Below, one piece after another: positions 1 to 11,478 of a stretch of DNA of 64,000 bases. A program made the position numbers and the translations under genes. Source of the stretch: Antilocapra americana (lineage: Eukaryota > Chordata > Mammalia > Artiodactyla > Antilocapridae); the NCBI GenBank assembly GCA_007570785.1, contig ML664161.1, positions 3,136,919 to 3,200,918 on the forward strand. The letters are read 5' to 3'. How positions within the stretch are numbered: the first letter of the stretch is position 1; each line of letters starts with the position of its first letter. A model generated the notes under the pieces. The model was given only the letters and a program-made list of their open reading frames with translations. It ran no database searches and was not told the origin of the DNA.

Positions 1-148
1 TAAACTGAGAGACTTCTCCATCACCCCACAAAACTAACAGCAATAAAGAGAGACTGCTCCATCACCACACATCGACTCAGCTCAGTTCTTCCGCCGATGC
101 CACTCATCCCTCAAGACCCCAGGACCCCGCTGGGGCTGGACCCTGGCA
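1..148 (+). mobile_element. 3' part of an ERV LTR, cut by the window edge
   Basis: The segment carries a poly(A) signal AATAAA at 42-47, then a CpG-containing, C-rich stretch ending in CTGGCA at 148. It contrasts sharply with the AT-rich DNA that follows. That order (signal, R/U5-like C-rich part, CA end) is what an LTR 3' half looks like. The 5' part lies outside the window, so neither family nor target duplication can be tested. Confidence 0.45.
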
Positions 149-580
149 AAGGACAATAATAAAACATAAGTTCCTAAAAATTAATCAAAATAAATAGAAA
201 AAATACAAATGCCACACCATCAAATCATTTAGCAGGAATATCATATCATGAAGAAGAATACACATATCCAACAGAAATCTGAAGGTGTATTAGTCTTAAG
301 AAACAAGTATATTAAAATAACAATTATGTATTATTATGCTCCTTATATTGGCAAAAATATTTAAATATGAAAATCCTAAGCATAGGAGTGTAATAGGGGA
401 TACAACTCTCATACACTGCATGAGGGAGTATAGTTAGTCTAAGAACTTTGAAAAATCGTTTGCCATTGCCCAATAAAATACAAGATGCACAAATGCTACA
501 AATCAATAATTATACTCTTAGGTACAGACCTCAGAACATTTCTTGCACATTTTTGCAGAATTATCTGCAAGAATGTTCAT
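149..580. other. AT-rich non-coding DNA, nothing recognised
   Basis: Unique-looking AT-rich sequence between the LTR end and the first SINE. The short open frames here have no recognisable protein features. Confidence 0.6.
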
Positions 581-593
581 AGACACAAAGTTT

Positions 594-803
594 GTGAAGT
601 TAAAGTTGCGCAGTCATTTTTGACTCTTTGCCACCCCATAGACTGTAGCCTTCCAGGTTCCTCTGTTCTTGGAATTCTCCAGGCAAGAATACTGGAGTGG
701 GTAGCTGTTCCCTTCTCCAGAGGATCTTCCCAACCCAGGGATGGAACCCAGGTCTTCCACACTGCAGGTGGATTCTTTACCATCTGAGCCACCAGGGATG
801 CCC
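594..803 (-). mobile_element. Bov-tA SINE with a perfect 13-bp target duplication
   Basis: Reverse complement of a tRNA-derived ruminant SINE. The 5' end (right side) begins with the CCCTGGTGGCTCAG head. The body contains the CCACTCCAGTATTCTTGCCTGG block typical of Bov-tA. It is flanked by identical copies of AGACACAAAGTTT at 581-593 and 804-816, the hallmark of L1-type target-primed insertion. The perfect duplication suggests a comparatively recent insertion. Confidence 0.95.
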
Positions 804-1060
804 AGACACAAAGTTTACTATTGCCCATATGTGACACAAATTATGGGTGAAGGGCAACATTAATAAATAGATTAGGGTAGATTATTTAAAAGAAATGAAA
901 TATAACAAGTGAAATACATTTATAGGCATCATGTATGAAAGAAACAATATTGAGTGAAAACACAGGCAATGTAATTAAAGTTATATAAAGTTTGGAAAGA
1001 AACAATAGTGTGCATATAAAGTTTATAAATGCATAAATTTAGAATTATAAGCATGGTATG

Positions 1061-1267
1061 TTGTTGTTGTTCACTCATTAAGTAGTCTTCGACTCTTTTG
1101 CAACCCTGCGGGCTGTAGCGAGCAGTCTCCTCTGTCCATGGGATTTTCCCGGCAAGAATACTAGAGTGGATTGCCACTTCCTTTTCCAGGGATCTTCCTG
1201 ACCCAGGGATCAAATCTGTGTCTCCTGCGTTGGCAGGCAAATTCTTTACCATCAAGCTACCAGTGGA
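1061..1267 (-). mobile_element. Bov-tA SINE
   Basis: Reverse-oriented Bov-tA body with the tRNA-like head at the right end and a (TTG)n tail at the left. Flanking copies GCATGGTATG (1051-1060) and GCATAGTATG (1268-1277) differ at one base and are the likely target duplication. Confidence 0.92.
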
Positions 1268-2261
1268 GCATAGTATGATCACTACAGAAATCAGAATAGA
1301 ATAGTTCCTCTGGGAAATGCAGGAGTTCATGTTCAGTAAGGGGCACTTGTGGGGTTTCTGGTATGATAGTGATAATTTATTATTTGAAACAAATAATTGA
1401 TACATCAATTTTGCTTTTTATTATTATGGAAACTCTGCATATATATTTTATGAATGTCACATTAAAATCTGTGATGAATCAAAATGAATTAAGGAAACAT
1501 TTTAATTACTGTTATTGTAAGTCCCATAGGCATACCTACCCATTATTTGTGGGAAAAAAATCAATTTTTTTTTTGAAATTTATGTAGTGCCTTTCTCTGG
1601 ATGAAATTTATTATGGAAGAAAACTATAATGACTCTCTTTTATGTTCCTTATCTAATTAAACAAGTAAAGCAAAAGCAAAAAAAAAAAAGTTGTAGCTTA
1701 GATTCTTAGGGAGAAAATTAAAACAATATATAAAAAGTAGTATGCTTTGAGAAGAAAAGTTCAGTTTTGTTTTGTACTTGTTGAGATTGACATAAACATT
1801 ATCTTCAGAAAGAAAGAGTTCCTGTTTTACTAATTAGTGAATTAATAGCCTCAGATCAAAGTGCCGATGTTCATGATTTAAAACTAGGTATACAGTAATA
1901 TTTTGCTGTGGATATTAAAAGGGTCTTTCAATATCACTAAATTTTATGTAGTTGACTTTCAAATATGGATAACAATATGTTGTCATTTTGGCATGTCCTG
2001 AGTCACATGTTCACTTACTGGAATTGTCTTCTTATGCTACAGTTGCTAGCAGTGTAGAGTCTTCGCAAAATGACTTAATCATATAATGTAGGAGATTATT
2101 CTCTATAGTAGGAAGCTTGTAATGTTAGAATAGCTTTGTATCTGTATTTCCTCAAGTTATACAACAACTTTATTTCTCCATTTTCTTTATCAAAAAAGTT
2201 AATCAGCATTTCAAATTACAGTTTTACAAATCTTGCCAGGGAAGGTAGGCAATTATGAAAT
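1268..2261. other. AT-rich non-coding DNA, nothing recognised
   Basis: No repeat or gene recognised. Contains an A-run near 1679 and short open frames without protein features. Confidence 0.55.
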
Positions 2262-2442
2262 AGAAGGAAACAGAGAAGGAGGGGTGAGGAGAAAAGAAGG
2301 AGTAGAAGAAAAAAGAGAAAGAGAAGGAAGAAAGAAAAATCAGTAAGAAAGAAAGTAAATAATGAAAGAAGGAAGAAGGCAGAGAGAGAGGGTAGTAAAG
2401 AAGGAAAGAGGGAGGAAAGGAGGAAGAGAAGGAGGGAGGGAC
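2262..2442. repeat. Purine-rich (GGAA/GAAA)n low-complexity tract
   Basis: About 180 bases almost wholly A and G on the + strand, made of degenerate GAAA, GGAA and GAGA units with only scattered pyrimidines. Such tracts expand by slippage and can adopt triplex structures in supercoiled DNA. No regulatory role is implied here. Confidence 0.9.
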
Positions 2443-2656
2443 CGAGTGTTTTGCATCAGAGCTGCTTGTTACTTTTTGTAATTCAGTGGAGCTTTACTAT
2501 AAGCTACTTAGTAAGGAAAATAGGTTTGAAAATATTCAAAAGGACTTTGGATAAGGAATATTTTTAGAGTGAACTGACAAAATGGGACCACTCAATAAGC
2601 ACTAGAATGGCTTAAGTAGGAAACACAGGTGAGAGAAAAGTTCAAAGTATTTCACT

Positions 2657-3118
2657 TGTGAAATAAACTTTATGTTTTTTTAGCAAGACAAGAAAAATTT
2701 ACACATAAAAATTCCTATACACTCGGGCCTCCCCTCTCCCTACTACTGTGCACTGTGTATCTGCCTTACGCATCAACCAAACCTCCTGCACTGGCGGAAA
2801 TACCTGCTCCACCAAGAGAGCAACATTCTCCCAGCATCATGCCAGCTCTTTAAAAGTTAACATGAGTTCTTGATCTTTCAAGGGGCCAAATAACATTTAG
2901 ATCTGGATTGTGTAAACTGTTAATAATATGTCAACTGATGTAGAGTCTTCTGTCTCAAAAATCTTAAATAAATGTGCTTTGATTTTTAACAGACAGAACA
3001 GTTCCCAGAGCTTTCTGAAATGCCATTTCCAGATTATAATCTGCAAATTCAGCTTGAATAAAGTTCTCCACTTCTTTCATAGACTGACTTCATTTTTTGA
3101 CGTTAATTTTTGTTGACA
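2657..3118 (+). mobile_element. Solo class I ERV LTR with 4-bp target duplication CACT
   Basis: Begins TGTGAAATAAAC and ends GTTGACA. The bases on each side are CACT (2653-2656 and 3119-3122), so the TG...CA ends and the 4-bp duplication agree with a gammaretrovirus-like solo LTR. A poly(A) signal AATAAA sits at 3057-3062, about 60 bases before the end. No internal retroviral sequence is next to it, so the internal region was probably lost by LTR-LTR recombination. The family is not certain. Confidence 0.7.
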
Positions 3119-3122
3119 CACT

Positions 3123-3584
3123 GCAGGAAACAACGAAAAAGGGAAGGAAAGAAAGAATTAGCCCATTTATTTGCTAATTTCATGATACAAAACACTGAGC
3201 TTAATGTGACGCTGAGTGTGGGAAATAATCCTTAAAGGTTTGTTCTAACCTAGTGTATATAAACATTGAGATTTGATTATGGAACAAGCAGTCTCAGAAC
3301 TAAATTAAGATGTAAGAATCTTTCTTGTCAGAATATTCATGTATTATCATCACTTGACTCAATATTCCTCAGAAATTAGTAGTATGTCAGTTACAGTTGT
3401 TTAACATTTTCTAGGCATGCCTCAATGCTTACCAGCTTCCTTTCCACTTAGGCTCTACTTGGGATGAGAAATAGCTCGTAAAGTATTATTTAGTTAGAAT
3501 CCTTTCACATGAAATTTATCTTGGGTGTAGAATGGTTTGTTCACAGTCCTTTTCTCAAATAGTCTCTGAGAAGTTGTTTTGAAA
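3123..3584. other. AT-rich non-coding DNA, nothing recognised
   Basis: No recognised repeat or gene between the LTR and the hAT-like fragment. Confidence 0.5.
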
Positions 3585-3745
3585 CCTGGTTGTATGTTAG
3601 AATCACCCAGAGAGATTCTAATTAATATTGTAGAGTGATCTACTTACAGAGTTCCTAATGTTTTTGCTCTAGGATTGGACTCATTTGAAACTCTGAGATG
3701 ACTGTAATGTGTATGTGGGTTTAAAAACCATTGACCTAAACTGAA
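3585..3745. mobile_element. Old hAT-Charlie fragment (MER5-like)
   Basis: Contains a TTAGAATCACCCAGAGAG stretch matching the characteristic 'AGAATCACC...GGAG' core of MER5-type non-autonomous hAT elements, and ends near AAAACCATTGACC. Heavily diverged, so both boundaries and family are approximate. Confidence 0.4.
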
Positions 3746-4184
3746 GGTTTGTATCTTCGCTTTCATTTGTTCTTCAGCTTCTGGCTTCTAGTTTTACAGG
3801 TAAATTTGATAACATCAGAGTATTCTCTCCACAATTTTTTAATTTTTTTTTTAACATGATGTGTTCTTTCTGCTTTCAGAAACATTTTATTTTATTTTAT
3901 TTTTCCATAATCCAGGTACCTCAGGTCTTTTTCTGGGTGGGGTTTCTCTTTATCTTATCTACAATTTGTCCACATCCTATCTAGTTCTAGTCACTCAAAA
4001 TTGTTCCAACTCATCATGTAGCCATACCTCTCATTCTGTTCCCAGCAATCTGGATATACTTCACACATACTTCTCCAATGTTACTTTAAATTAGCATCGT
4101 TTGTGTGATTATTTTTTCCTGTACAAAGGATTATAAAATCTTTCTCATGATGTTGATTTTTAAATTATTTCATCTCTTTACACT
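3746..4184. other. AT-rich non-coding DNA, nothing recognised
   Basis: T-rich stretches (near 3840 and 3885) but no recognised element. Confidence 0.5.
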
Positions 4185-4194
4185 TTTGCATAAT

Positions 4195-4330
4195 GTAAAG
4201 TAAAGTAAGGTGAAGTCGCTCAGTTGTATCTGACTCTTTGCGAACCTATGGACTGTAGCCTACTAGGCTCCTCCATCCATAGGATTTTCCAGGCAAGAGT
4301 ACTGAAGTGGGTTGCCATTTCCTTCTCAAA
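4195..4330 (-). mobile_element. Single Bov-A monomer (Bov-A2-type SINE)
   Basis: Contains the reverse complement of the Bov-A unit: GTCGCTCAG, then CATGGACTGTAGCC-like and TTCCAGGCAAGAGTACT blocks. The linker-like AAAGTAAAGTAAGGTGAAG precedes it. No tRNA-derived head is present. TTTGCATAAT occurs at 4185-4194 and 4376-4385 and may be the target duplication, with an extra local duplication between the SINE and the right copy. Confidence 0.8.
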
Positions 4331-4381
4331 GGAAGGAAATACCTTTGCATTTCCTTCTCCAAGAAAGGAAACACCTTTGCA
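4318..4381 (+). repeat. 32-bp tandem duplication at a SINE edge
   Basis: Two adjacent copies of about 32 bases, each running from TTTCCTTCTC to ACCTTTGCA, with a few differences. The first copy overlaps the 5' end of the Bov-A unit. Confidence 0.75.
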
Positions 4382-4385
4382 TAAT

Positions 4386-5116
4386 ACCTTGCATATTACT
4401 TTTTATATAAAAGCCATAAAAGGGAGTTTGTGCAGAGTAGGATATTTTGTTTACAAACTTATCCAATGAATAAATACTGGGCTGAAATACTGAACTCAAA
4501 TATAATTCACTAATGAGCACAATTAGCATCCATGACCAAGTGGGGTTAAGAAAATGAATTTGCTGGCCTGGGAAAAGAATACAGTCAACCTTCCTTCAAT
4601 ATATGATAAATTTGGGTAAGCATATGCCATATTTAAAGCATACCCTTTAAATATTATAAAATGTATTAAATACTTTATTTATTATAATGGACCAGTGAAT
4701 TCTGAGCCCTTAAATTCCTCAGGCACCAACTTCTCTTGCATGCTAATGAAAAAATGCTCTGAAAAATTTCAGTATCTTACAATTTCCCTGTTTTAGGTGT
4801 GCCAAAATTAACAAAATACTTATTTAGAGTTCCTAATGCGAAGAATATTTCCAAGACTGGAAAATTATGGACAGTACATATATAGTAACCTATGAAATTA
4901 ATTTTAGGAAATCTATATTTTCGGCATTTTATTTCTAAATTTAAAACTGCTGTTAGTATTTTCACATCAGTTGTATTAAAATTATAACTAAATATAAATA
5001 TGTGCATGTGTTATATGTAATATTGAATATGTAATATCACCTTAAGTTCTAGAGGCAAGGAGTTTAAAATCAACTTCAATGGGCTGAGATCATGGTGTCA
5101 GTAAGGTCACACTATC
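4386..5116. other. AT-rich non-coding DNA, nothing recognised
   Basis: No recognised repeat, and no open frame with protein features. Confidence 0.5.
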
Positions 5117-5130
5117 TCTAGAGGCCCTTA

Positions 5131-5343
5131 GTTAGTTAGTGTTAGTTGCCGTCATGTCTAACTCTTCGTGACCCCATGGACTGTATATAGCCCTCCAGGC
5201 TTCTCCCATGGGATTTTCCAGGCAAGAATACTGGAGTGGGTAACCACTCTCTCCTGCAGGTGCTCTTCCCCACCCAGGGATAGAAACCTGGATCTCATGT
5301 ATTACAACCAGATTCTTTACAATCTGAGCCACCAGGGAAGCTC
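5131..5343 (-). mobile_element. Bov-tA SINE
   Basis: Reverse-oriented Bov-tA with its tRNA-like head (reverse of CTTCCCTGGTGGCTCAG) ending near 5342. CTAGAGGCCCTTA on the left and CTAGTAGCCCTA on the right are a plausible diverged target duplication. Confidence 0.92.
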
Positions 5344-5363
5344 CTAGTAGCCCTAGGTAGAAC

Positions 5364-5747
5364 CAGCTCCTTGCCTCTTTCTGCTTCTGGTGGCTGTCAG
5401 CATTCCTTGGCCTGTGGACACATAACTCCCATCTTTGCTTGTCTGATCCCATTGCTTTCTCTTCCTCCTTCTTTGTGCCAAAACTCCATTTTTTTCCCTT
5501 TTGTAAGGATACCTGTGATTGCATTTTAGGATTCATCCAGATAATTCAGAATAATACCCCATATCAAACCTTATATTTAATCACAATGCGAAGTACTTTT
5601 TTTTTTTTTTTTTGGTCATAAATGTGACATTCACAGGCTTCAAAAATTAAGACAAGGATATCTTTTGGTGGGTCATTAATCACACCTTTCTAGTCAAAGT
5701 ATGTTCTTCATCATGATGTCAGACAGAAGATGGAAACATATTTAGCA
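5364..5747. other. Non-coding DNA with a 17-base T run
   Basis: No element recognised. A T17 run lies at about 5597-5613. Confidence 0.5.
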
Positions 5748-5972
5748 TCTAGAGTTGCTGCTGAGAAAGAACATGTCTACCAATACAGAAGACATAAGAG
5801 ATCCAAGTTCAGACCTTGGTTTGGAGAGATGTCCTGGAGGAGAGTACAGAAATCTACTCCAGTATTCTTGCCTGGAGAATCCCATGCACAGAGGAGCTTG
5901 GTGGGCTATAGTCCATGGAGTCACAAGTAGGTGGACATAACTGGAGCAGCTTAACACAAGCAGAAGCACAGA
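5748..5972 (+). mobile_element. Bov-tA SINE, diverged
   Basis: Forward Bov-tA variant containing GACATAAGAGATC and the CTCCAGTATTCTTGCCTGGAGAATC block. The tail reads GCAGCTTAACACA. The tRNA-like head is strongly mutated and part of the middle is lost. Confidence 0.85.
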
Positions 5973-8900
5973 TACAAATAAGCATGGTTTTATGGCAATA
6001 TATAAGTTCATATGGATATTGAAAAAGAAAATTTATCCCATTTAGGTAGTTTTTTGTTGTTGAAACATCTATAATTGAAACTATAGCAAAAGAATCAGTT
6101 GTCTGATTATCCACATCAGAAAATTATCCTTACAATCTATATGCTAGAATGAAAAGCAAGAATTTATTTTTATTTAAGCAAAGTTCATTTACTTGCTAAC
6201 TGAGGGTAAACGTATAACCTTCCCTCTGCAAATTAAAATTGGTTTTTGCTGTAACTATACACCATCTTCTATGAGATTACTTCATGAGCTGTTATATGAA
6301 TGTACTACATGTTAGTAAAATACTAAGTTTGTAATATTTGTTTTCTTCCAAATGTGTGCAAATTATTATGTTAGCTAAAGTGAAGGAAAAACAGAATTAA
6401 GAAAGGTTCCAAAATTGAGTGGCTTAGCAAAAATAAATATTTATTCACTTACTTTTCTTTTTCTTTTCCTTTCAACTACTCTACCTTCTCTTAAATTGTT
6501 CACTTCATATGCATGATTCACCAGCAAATTAATTTTCCTGTGTAAGAAAAGAAGAGATAAAATGTGAGATACTGGAAGCTCACATTCTTTTATTTCTTTT
6601 CATGTCTTTTATTTCTTTTTATGTTCCTAATGTAGGATTCTGCATATGAAATAAATGTTCATTAATTGAATATTGTTTAATTGCATTAATGTGTTTAATT
6701 TATATTATCCTCCAGGTCTCATGCTATTGAGAATTCATTTTCACAAAATCATTGACCAAGAAGTTTTTAAAAAAATCCTCCAATACAAACACATTCATTA
6801 TCTGTTCTTTAGAAAGGTGATATCTAAATTCCATTTCATAATGCTTTATTTTTTAGTCACCTTATTTATATACTGTCTTCCATATTTTAATTAAGATATT
6901 TAATTAGCATTCCAGGCTTTACTATTTTTGATCATAAGTTATTAACTACTTTATGATATGTGTTCATGACCAGCCAGTCAAACAAAAATCAACATGGCTA
7001 TATTTAATTAAAAAGGATAATGGTTGTAAAACATGATCTTTTAACAGTGTAAATAACATTTTTTATATCAAATACTAAAAAAAAAATACCACATTGGGGC
7101 AGTTTTATATTGATTTTTCTAATTCTTCAGGCTAAAATTTATCTGCAAAATTTGCAACAACTATTTTATTTTTATCCCAAAGCAGTTTGAGTTAGTAATA
7201 CCATTGATTTTTTTTAGTGTTAAAAAATTGAAAATTATTATTTCTTTAATCATTGTATAGTTTTGCCACATATTTCTACATGTACCTAAAACAATACTGG
7301 TATTGAAAAAAATGTAACCTGTATAGCTATGTGATAGTTTAATTAGAGGATATGTTTGGGAGTCAGTTTGTCTGACGCTTATGGAAAAGTTGAGTTATAA
7401 AGGTAAACTTTAGCAGAAGGGTTAAGCAGGGGAGGAGAATTGTAAATTGGCCCATCTATAAAAGTAGAGGAGAGTAAATGAAATCCTCCATCTTTGAAAT
7501 AATTTTATTTAGATGATTTGCTAATACTTTTCTAACTTGTTGAGTATTTAACCCATGTGTGTATTAAAAGAAAATATTTTTTTCACAGCTATGATTTCTA
7601 AATTTCCTGATGTAATATAATGATAATAGAGAAATAAATAGTACACATAAATAAATAGTATAATAGCCAACAGCCAATAAGCAGTACACATGGTTATTTA
7701 GTGGCTCACATATTAGTAAAACCTGTTACTTTAGGGTTAGTTATTTATAGATCTTTTCTTTAATAACCTTGCTAAATTATCTTAGTTTGTTGATTCTTTG
7801 ATTTCTTTTTTATATAGAGAAATGAAAATTTAGCTCCCTTTAAAAAAAAAAAAGAAGAAAAGCTTTGAACCACAGTTTACATTTGGAAGGATCATTTTGA
7901 ATTTTCTAAATCTCAGAAGGTTGCACTCAGGATTTATGAATGTGAATTGATAGTGTTTTGTTTTTTTTTAATTTGGTGATTAGAGTGCATTTGCAGATTT
8001 ATAAAGTGATAGTTTTTTTTTTAATCTAATGATTGCATGTAACCAGAATTATAAAAAGAAGTCAAAAACTAAAAATAGTATATAATATATAAAGATAAGA
8101 AACTGCTGAAAGTAGTTGAAAAATAAAGTTTTGCTATCAAGGCTGTCTCCGTTTAATACTATCTTTAAAAGAAATTTTTCCCTTGCTATGTTATAAAAAT
8201 TGTACAAATGAGATAATTTTAATATCTAATTGTATTGCAAGTTAATTATTTGAAGTTTGTGAAACTTAAGTAATCTTTCTGTTTGAATATTTTAAAAATA
8301 AAAACTGTGTAAATTCTTATTTTAACATTTGCAAAGAAAAAAAAGACCAATATCTGATTTTCACATTAATAACTAGAGAGAATATAAGAGAGAAATAGGA
8401 AAGATAGGAAAAAATAAAACCATGTTTTTTGCTACAAGGTTGATTTTTTTTTTTTTTTCTTTCCTGGAAGTCAAGGGGTTGTTTTTCTATCCTTCTTTCC
8501 ATCTTCGTCACCCAGACAAAAGCTGGAAGGTGACAGATACTCAAATATTCCTGAACTACTAATTAATGTGTGACAGGAGGACTTTCTTTTCCCCTCTCAG
8601 CCCTAATTTTCATGCTTATGCTCCCAAAAAGAATAAAAATTAAAACAGATTCAGCTGGGTTTATTTAAAGTGCAATCATTTTTCAGTAACTTGTTCAAAA
8701 GAGAGATGAAAGTCTTTCTTGTCCTCTCTCAATTGTGCCTCATCGTATATATTTTTCTAACTTCTTATCTAGCAAACCAGCCAACTAGGATCTTCCTACT
8801 TCTTTCCAAAACTGATTTAAGTGAGTCTTATGTAATTATAGGGAGCTGAATAGTGTATCAAAAGCAATATATATCAAAATTAAAGGGAGCACTGATGAAA

Positions 8901-10332
8901 CATAAGTTTCAGTATATAACACATTCTTATTAATAAAAATAAGTGTCAAACTCCATGCTTCTGAGATTTTAGCAAAAGCTCTTTTAAATCTCATTATTGG
9001 ATGCTAAAGTTATGATGATCAAGGGAGGGAGGATACTTTTTATCCAAAAGATGCATTTATTTGAGTATCTGTAGTGCCAAAGACATATTCTACATATAAG
9101 TATCTGCAAATAACCTAATTCTTATCACCATAAGAATCTGAACTGTTTTTTGGCAGTCAGCGCAAGCTTAAATTGCTTTAGTTTCTTCTGTTGAAAATAA
9201 TTTTCACATGCATCAATCAAATTTAATAAGCCCATAACCAAAGAAAGAAATTTAACGAAGATTTCATATTATAGAAGTACATGGGTAAGAGAATTTTTTT
9301 GAGTATTTACTATGTCAGATTTTTGTTAGGCAATTTCATACATATGAGGTATGGGGCTGTGTGTCAGTGAACAAAGAGGCAGGACATAGTAGTTATCAGG
9401 TGCCTAACTTTGAGTTATTTAAAGATTCTTAGTCTCAGGTTCATCATCTAGCGATAGAGATAACAATATGTTTCTAAATAATATGTGTCTGGGAAGTGTT
9501 ACTCCCTTCCCCATATGGCTGACACAGATGAAGATGACCTAAACCAGTCAGGATAGGAGACTGGTGAAAGATCCCAGGGGGCAACTTGGCACCCTTGTCA
9601 GGGAACTGAGAGGATCTTCAATGTCAATATCAAAGGATGTGGTAATTTTTCAGACTTTTAAAGTTCAGTAAAGAATTGGGCTAATGAGCTCAATCTTCTC
9701 TATCTTTGAAGTACAAATAGTGAGGGAGACAAACAGATAGGCATTTTCTGTATTTTTCCAAGATATGGTAAGACGCACACTTGCATCTAACCCATCTATC
9801 CCAGGAGTTCACAGCAGCAAATACTCAAGCAATTGGACTGCAGACCATAGAGTGAGCTCACAAAAAGTGACAATAACCTCTCTGAGGGCTCCAGCTACTA
9901 GAGAGGGTTGTATTACAAAGAGAATACACGTCAAATGAAATACAACTGTTGAAGGCAGGGTAAATGGCTGACATACATTACACAAGCACACACGCATACA
10001 AAGAGATCCATCTACAACAAAAACAATATTCCCTAGAGCTTAAATATATAATTATTAAACTAAAAAATATGCAGATTAAGTACAGTGTAGATGAAATAAA
10101 TGATTGGTAGGTCCTTCTGAGCCTTGGATTAATGCTCTGGAAAATCAAGGGCAAGAAAATCTCAAAACACAGACCAAAACATTTAGATGAAGTGAACATT
10201 CATGAAAAAATTCATTTTAAACACTTCGAAAGACAGTTGTGAAAAGAAAAAATGGAAGAGATGTGGGAGAGGTAATAATTAAATAATTTATAGAAAAATC
10301 TTTCCCCTTATGGAAAGATCTGAGTCTACAAA
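5973..10332. other. Long AT-rich unique stretch, no gene recognised
   Basis: About 4.4 kb with no supportable gene or young repeat. It holds A and T runs (for example near 7845 and 8446-8460). A few bases near 9415-9470 resemble a MIR core too weakly to call. The longest open frames (60-75 codons) have random-looking composition. Confidence 0.5.
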
Positions 10333-10409
10333 TTGAAAGGTGTCTCTATTATTCAGGGTAAATTAATGAGAAACACACAGAGAGGCCAAGTTCTGGTAAA
10401 ATTGCTGAG
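10333..10409 (-). repeat. Left arm of a dispersed inverted duplication
   Basis: This 77-base segment recurs as its reverse complement at 11372-11447. The two share a perfect 28-base core (10346-10373 against 11407-11434) and matching outer parts, with a diverged block in between. See the composite insertion at 11229-11447. Confidence 0.85.
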
Positions 10410-10664
10410 CTCTAAATAAGAAAATGAAAAATGTTACTATATGTTTCCAGGCAGAAGGAAGACATGGTCTACTGGCCTTGGACTTCTGTTATGTAAATAA
10501 TGCTGGATGTGAATACAGTAGGATCCTCCATTCACCCATATGGATGGAGGTGAAATGGATTCTTATTATACTGTAAAATATGAAGCAATAGTATATACTA
10601 ATTTTAAAGAGAAGTATCATAAAAATATTCTAACATTAAAATAAATTCAAGAAGTAAAATACCT

Positions 10665-10993
10665 TGTTGGCTTAAAAAATGCACAGTGTGTGAGTTGCAA
10701 GTTGGTTTTATGGGGACAAAATGAGGACTGCAATTTGGAAGACAGCATCCCAGATAGTGCTGAGAAACTGCTCCAAAGAGGTAGGGGGAAGGTAGCATTT
10801 ATGTAATTATGGTGAAGTGAGAGTACATGAACTCAAGCACATATTTTTCCAAGTTTTTGCTAGTCTCATGAAGCTTTCTGTGAGTCATGAGGAACCTAAA
10901 CACTTTTCTGGGTGTGTTGAAAATTAGCAGTGCCACAGCACATAAATTAATCCTTGTAGAGATAGATGGCAAGTGCCAATTTGTAGTTTGACA
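10665..10993 (-). mobile_element. Solo class I ERV LTR with 4-bp target duplication ACCT
   Basis: Read on the minus strand it starts TGTCAAACTAC and ends AAGCCAACA. Both sides carry ACCT (10661-10664 and 10994-10997). The minus-strand 3' part has the class I LTR-like stretch 'TTTGGAGCAGTTTCTCAG...GATGCTGTCTTCC', followed by an ATAAAA poly(A)-like signal at about 10706-10711. Termini and 4-bp duplication together make a solo LTR the best reading. Confidence 0.75.
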
Positions 10994-11228
10994 ACCTATT
11001 ATTTGGGTAAATAAAATATATTTTTTATATTTTTAAAGAAACCACATGATTAAAAGATAAAAGAGCAACAATGAACTCTAAAACTCAAGAAAAGAAGACA
11101 TGAAATTTGATATTTTAAGTATAGGATTTAGAATTTTTGAAGCAGTAAAAAAAAAAAAAATCTTAGACTATAATGACTAGACATTAGGGTAGGTTGATGA
11201 TTTATGGCAGAAGTGACTTATGAATGAA

Positions 11229-11369
11229 GGGCTTCCCTGGTGGCTTAAACAGTCTCCTGCCTACAATGCAGAAGACCCAGGTTCAATCCCTGGGTTTGGA
11301 AGGCCCCCTGGAGAAGGCAATGGCTGCCCACTCCAGTGTTTTTGCCTGAAGAATTCTATGGACAGAGGA
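11229..11369 (+). mobile_element. Bov-tA SINE, 3' part missing
   Basis: Starts at the intact head GGGCTTCCCTGGTGGCTTA and runs through the CCACTCCAGTGTTTTTGCC block. It stops abruptly after GACAGAGGA, losing the last third of the element. The inverted copy of 10333-10409 follows at once. Diverged 28-base repeats at 11194-11221 and 11451-11478 flank SINE plus inverted segment together, so both probably arrived in one event. Confidence 0.92.
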
Positions 11370-11371
11370 AT

Positions 11372-11447
11372 CTCAGCAATTTTACCAGAATTTTCCACTC
11401 TATGTGTTTCTCATTAATTTACCCTGAATAATAGTGACACCTTTCAA
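11372..11447 (+). repeat. Right arm of the inverted duplication, fused to a SINE
   Basis: Reverse complement of 10333-10409, joined directly to the truncated Bov-tA. It contains the perfect 28-base match at 11407-11434. Confidence 0.85.
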
Positions 11448-11478
11448 TGGCTGATTATTTGTGGCAGAAATGACCTAT

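Noticed and set aside
577..837. Open frames of 65-100 codons over the first SINE, and similar frames over other Bov-tA copies
   Set aside because: They follow the SINE sequence on both strands and recur with each copy; such frames are not host genes.
9400..9480. Possible MIR core
   Set aside because: Only a short TCAGGTTCATCATCTA-like match to the MIR core; the flanking parts do not follow the family order.
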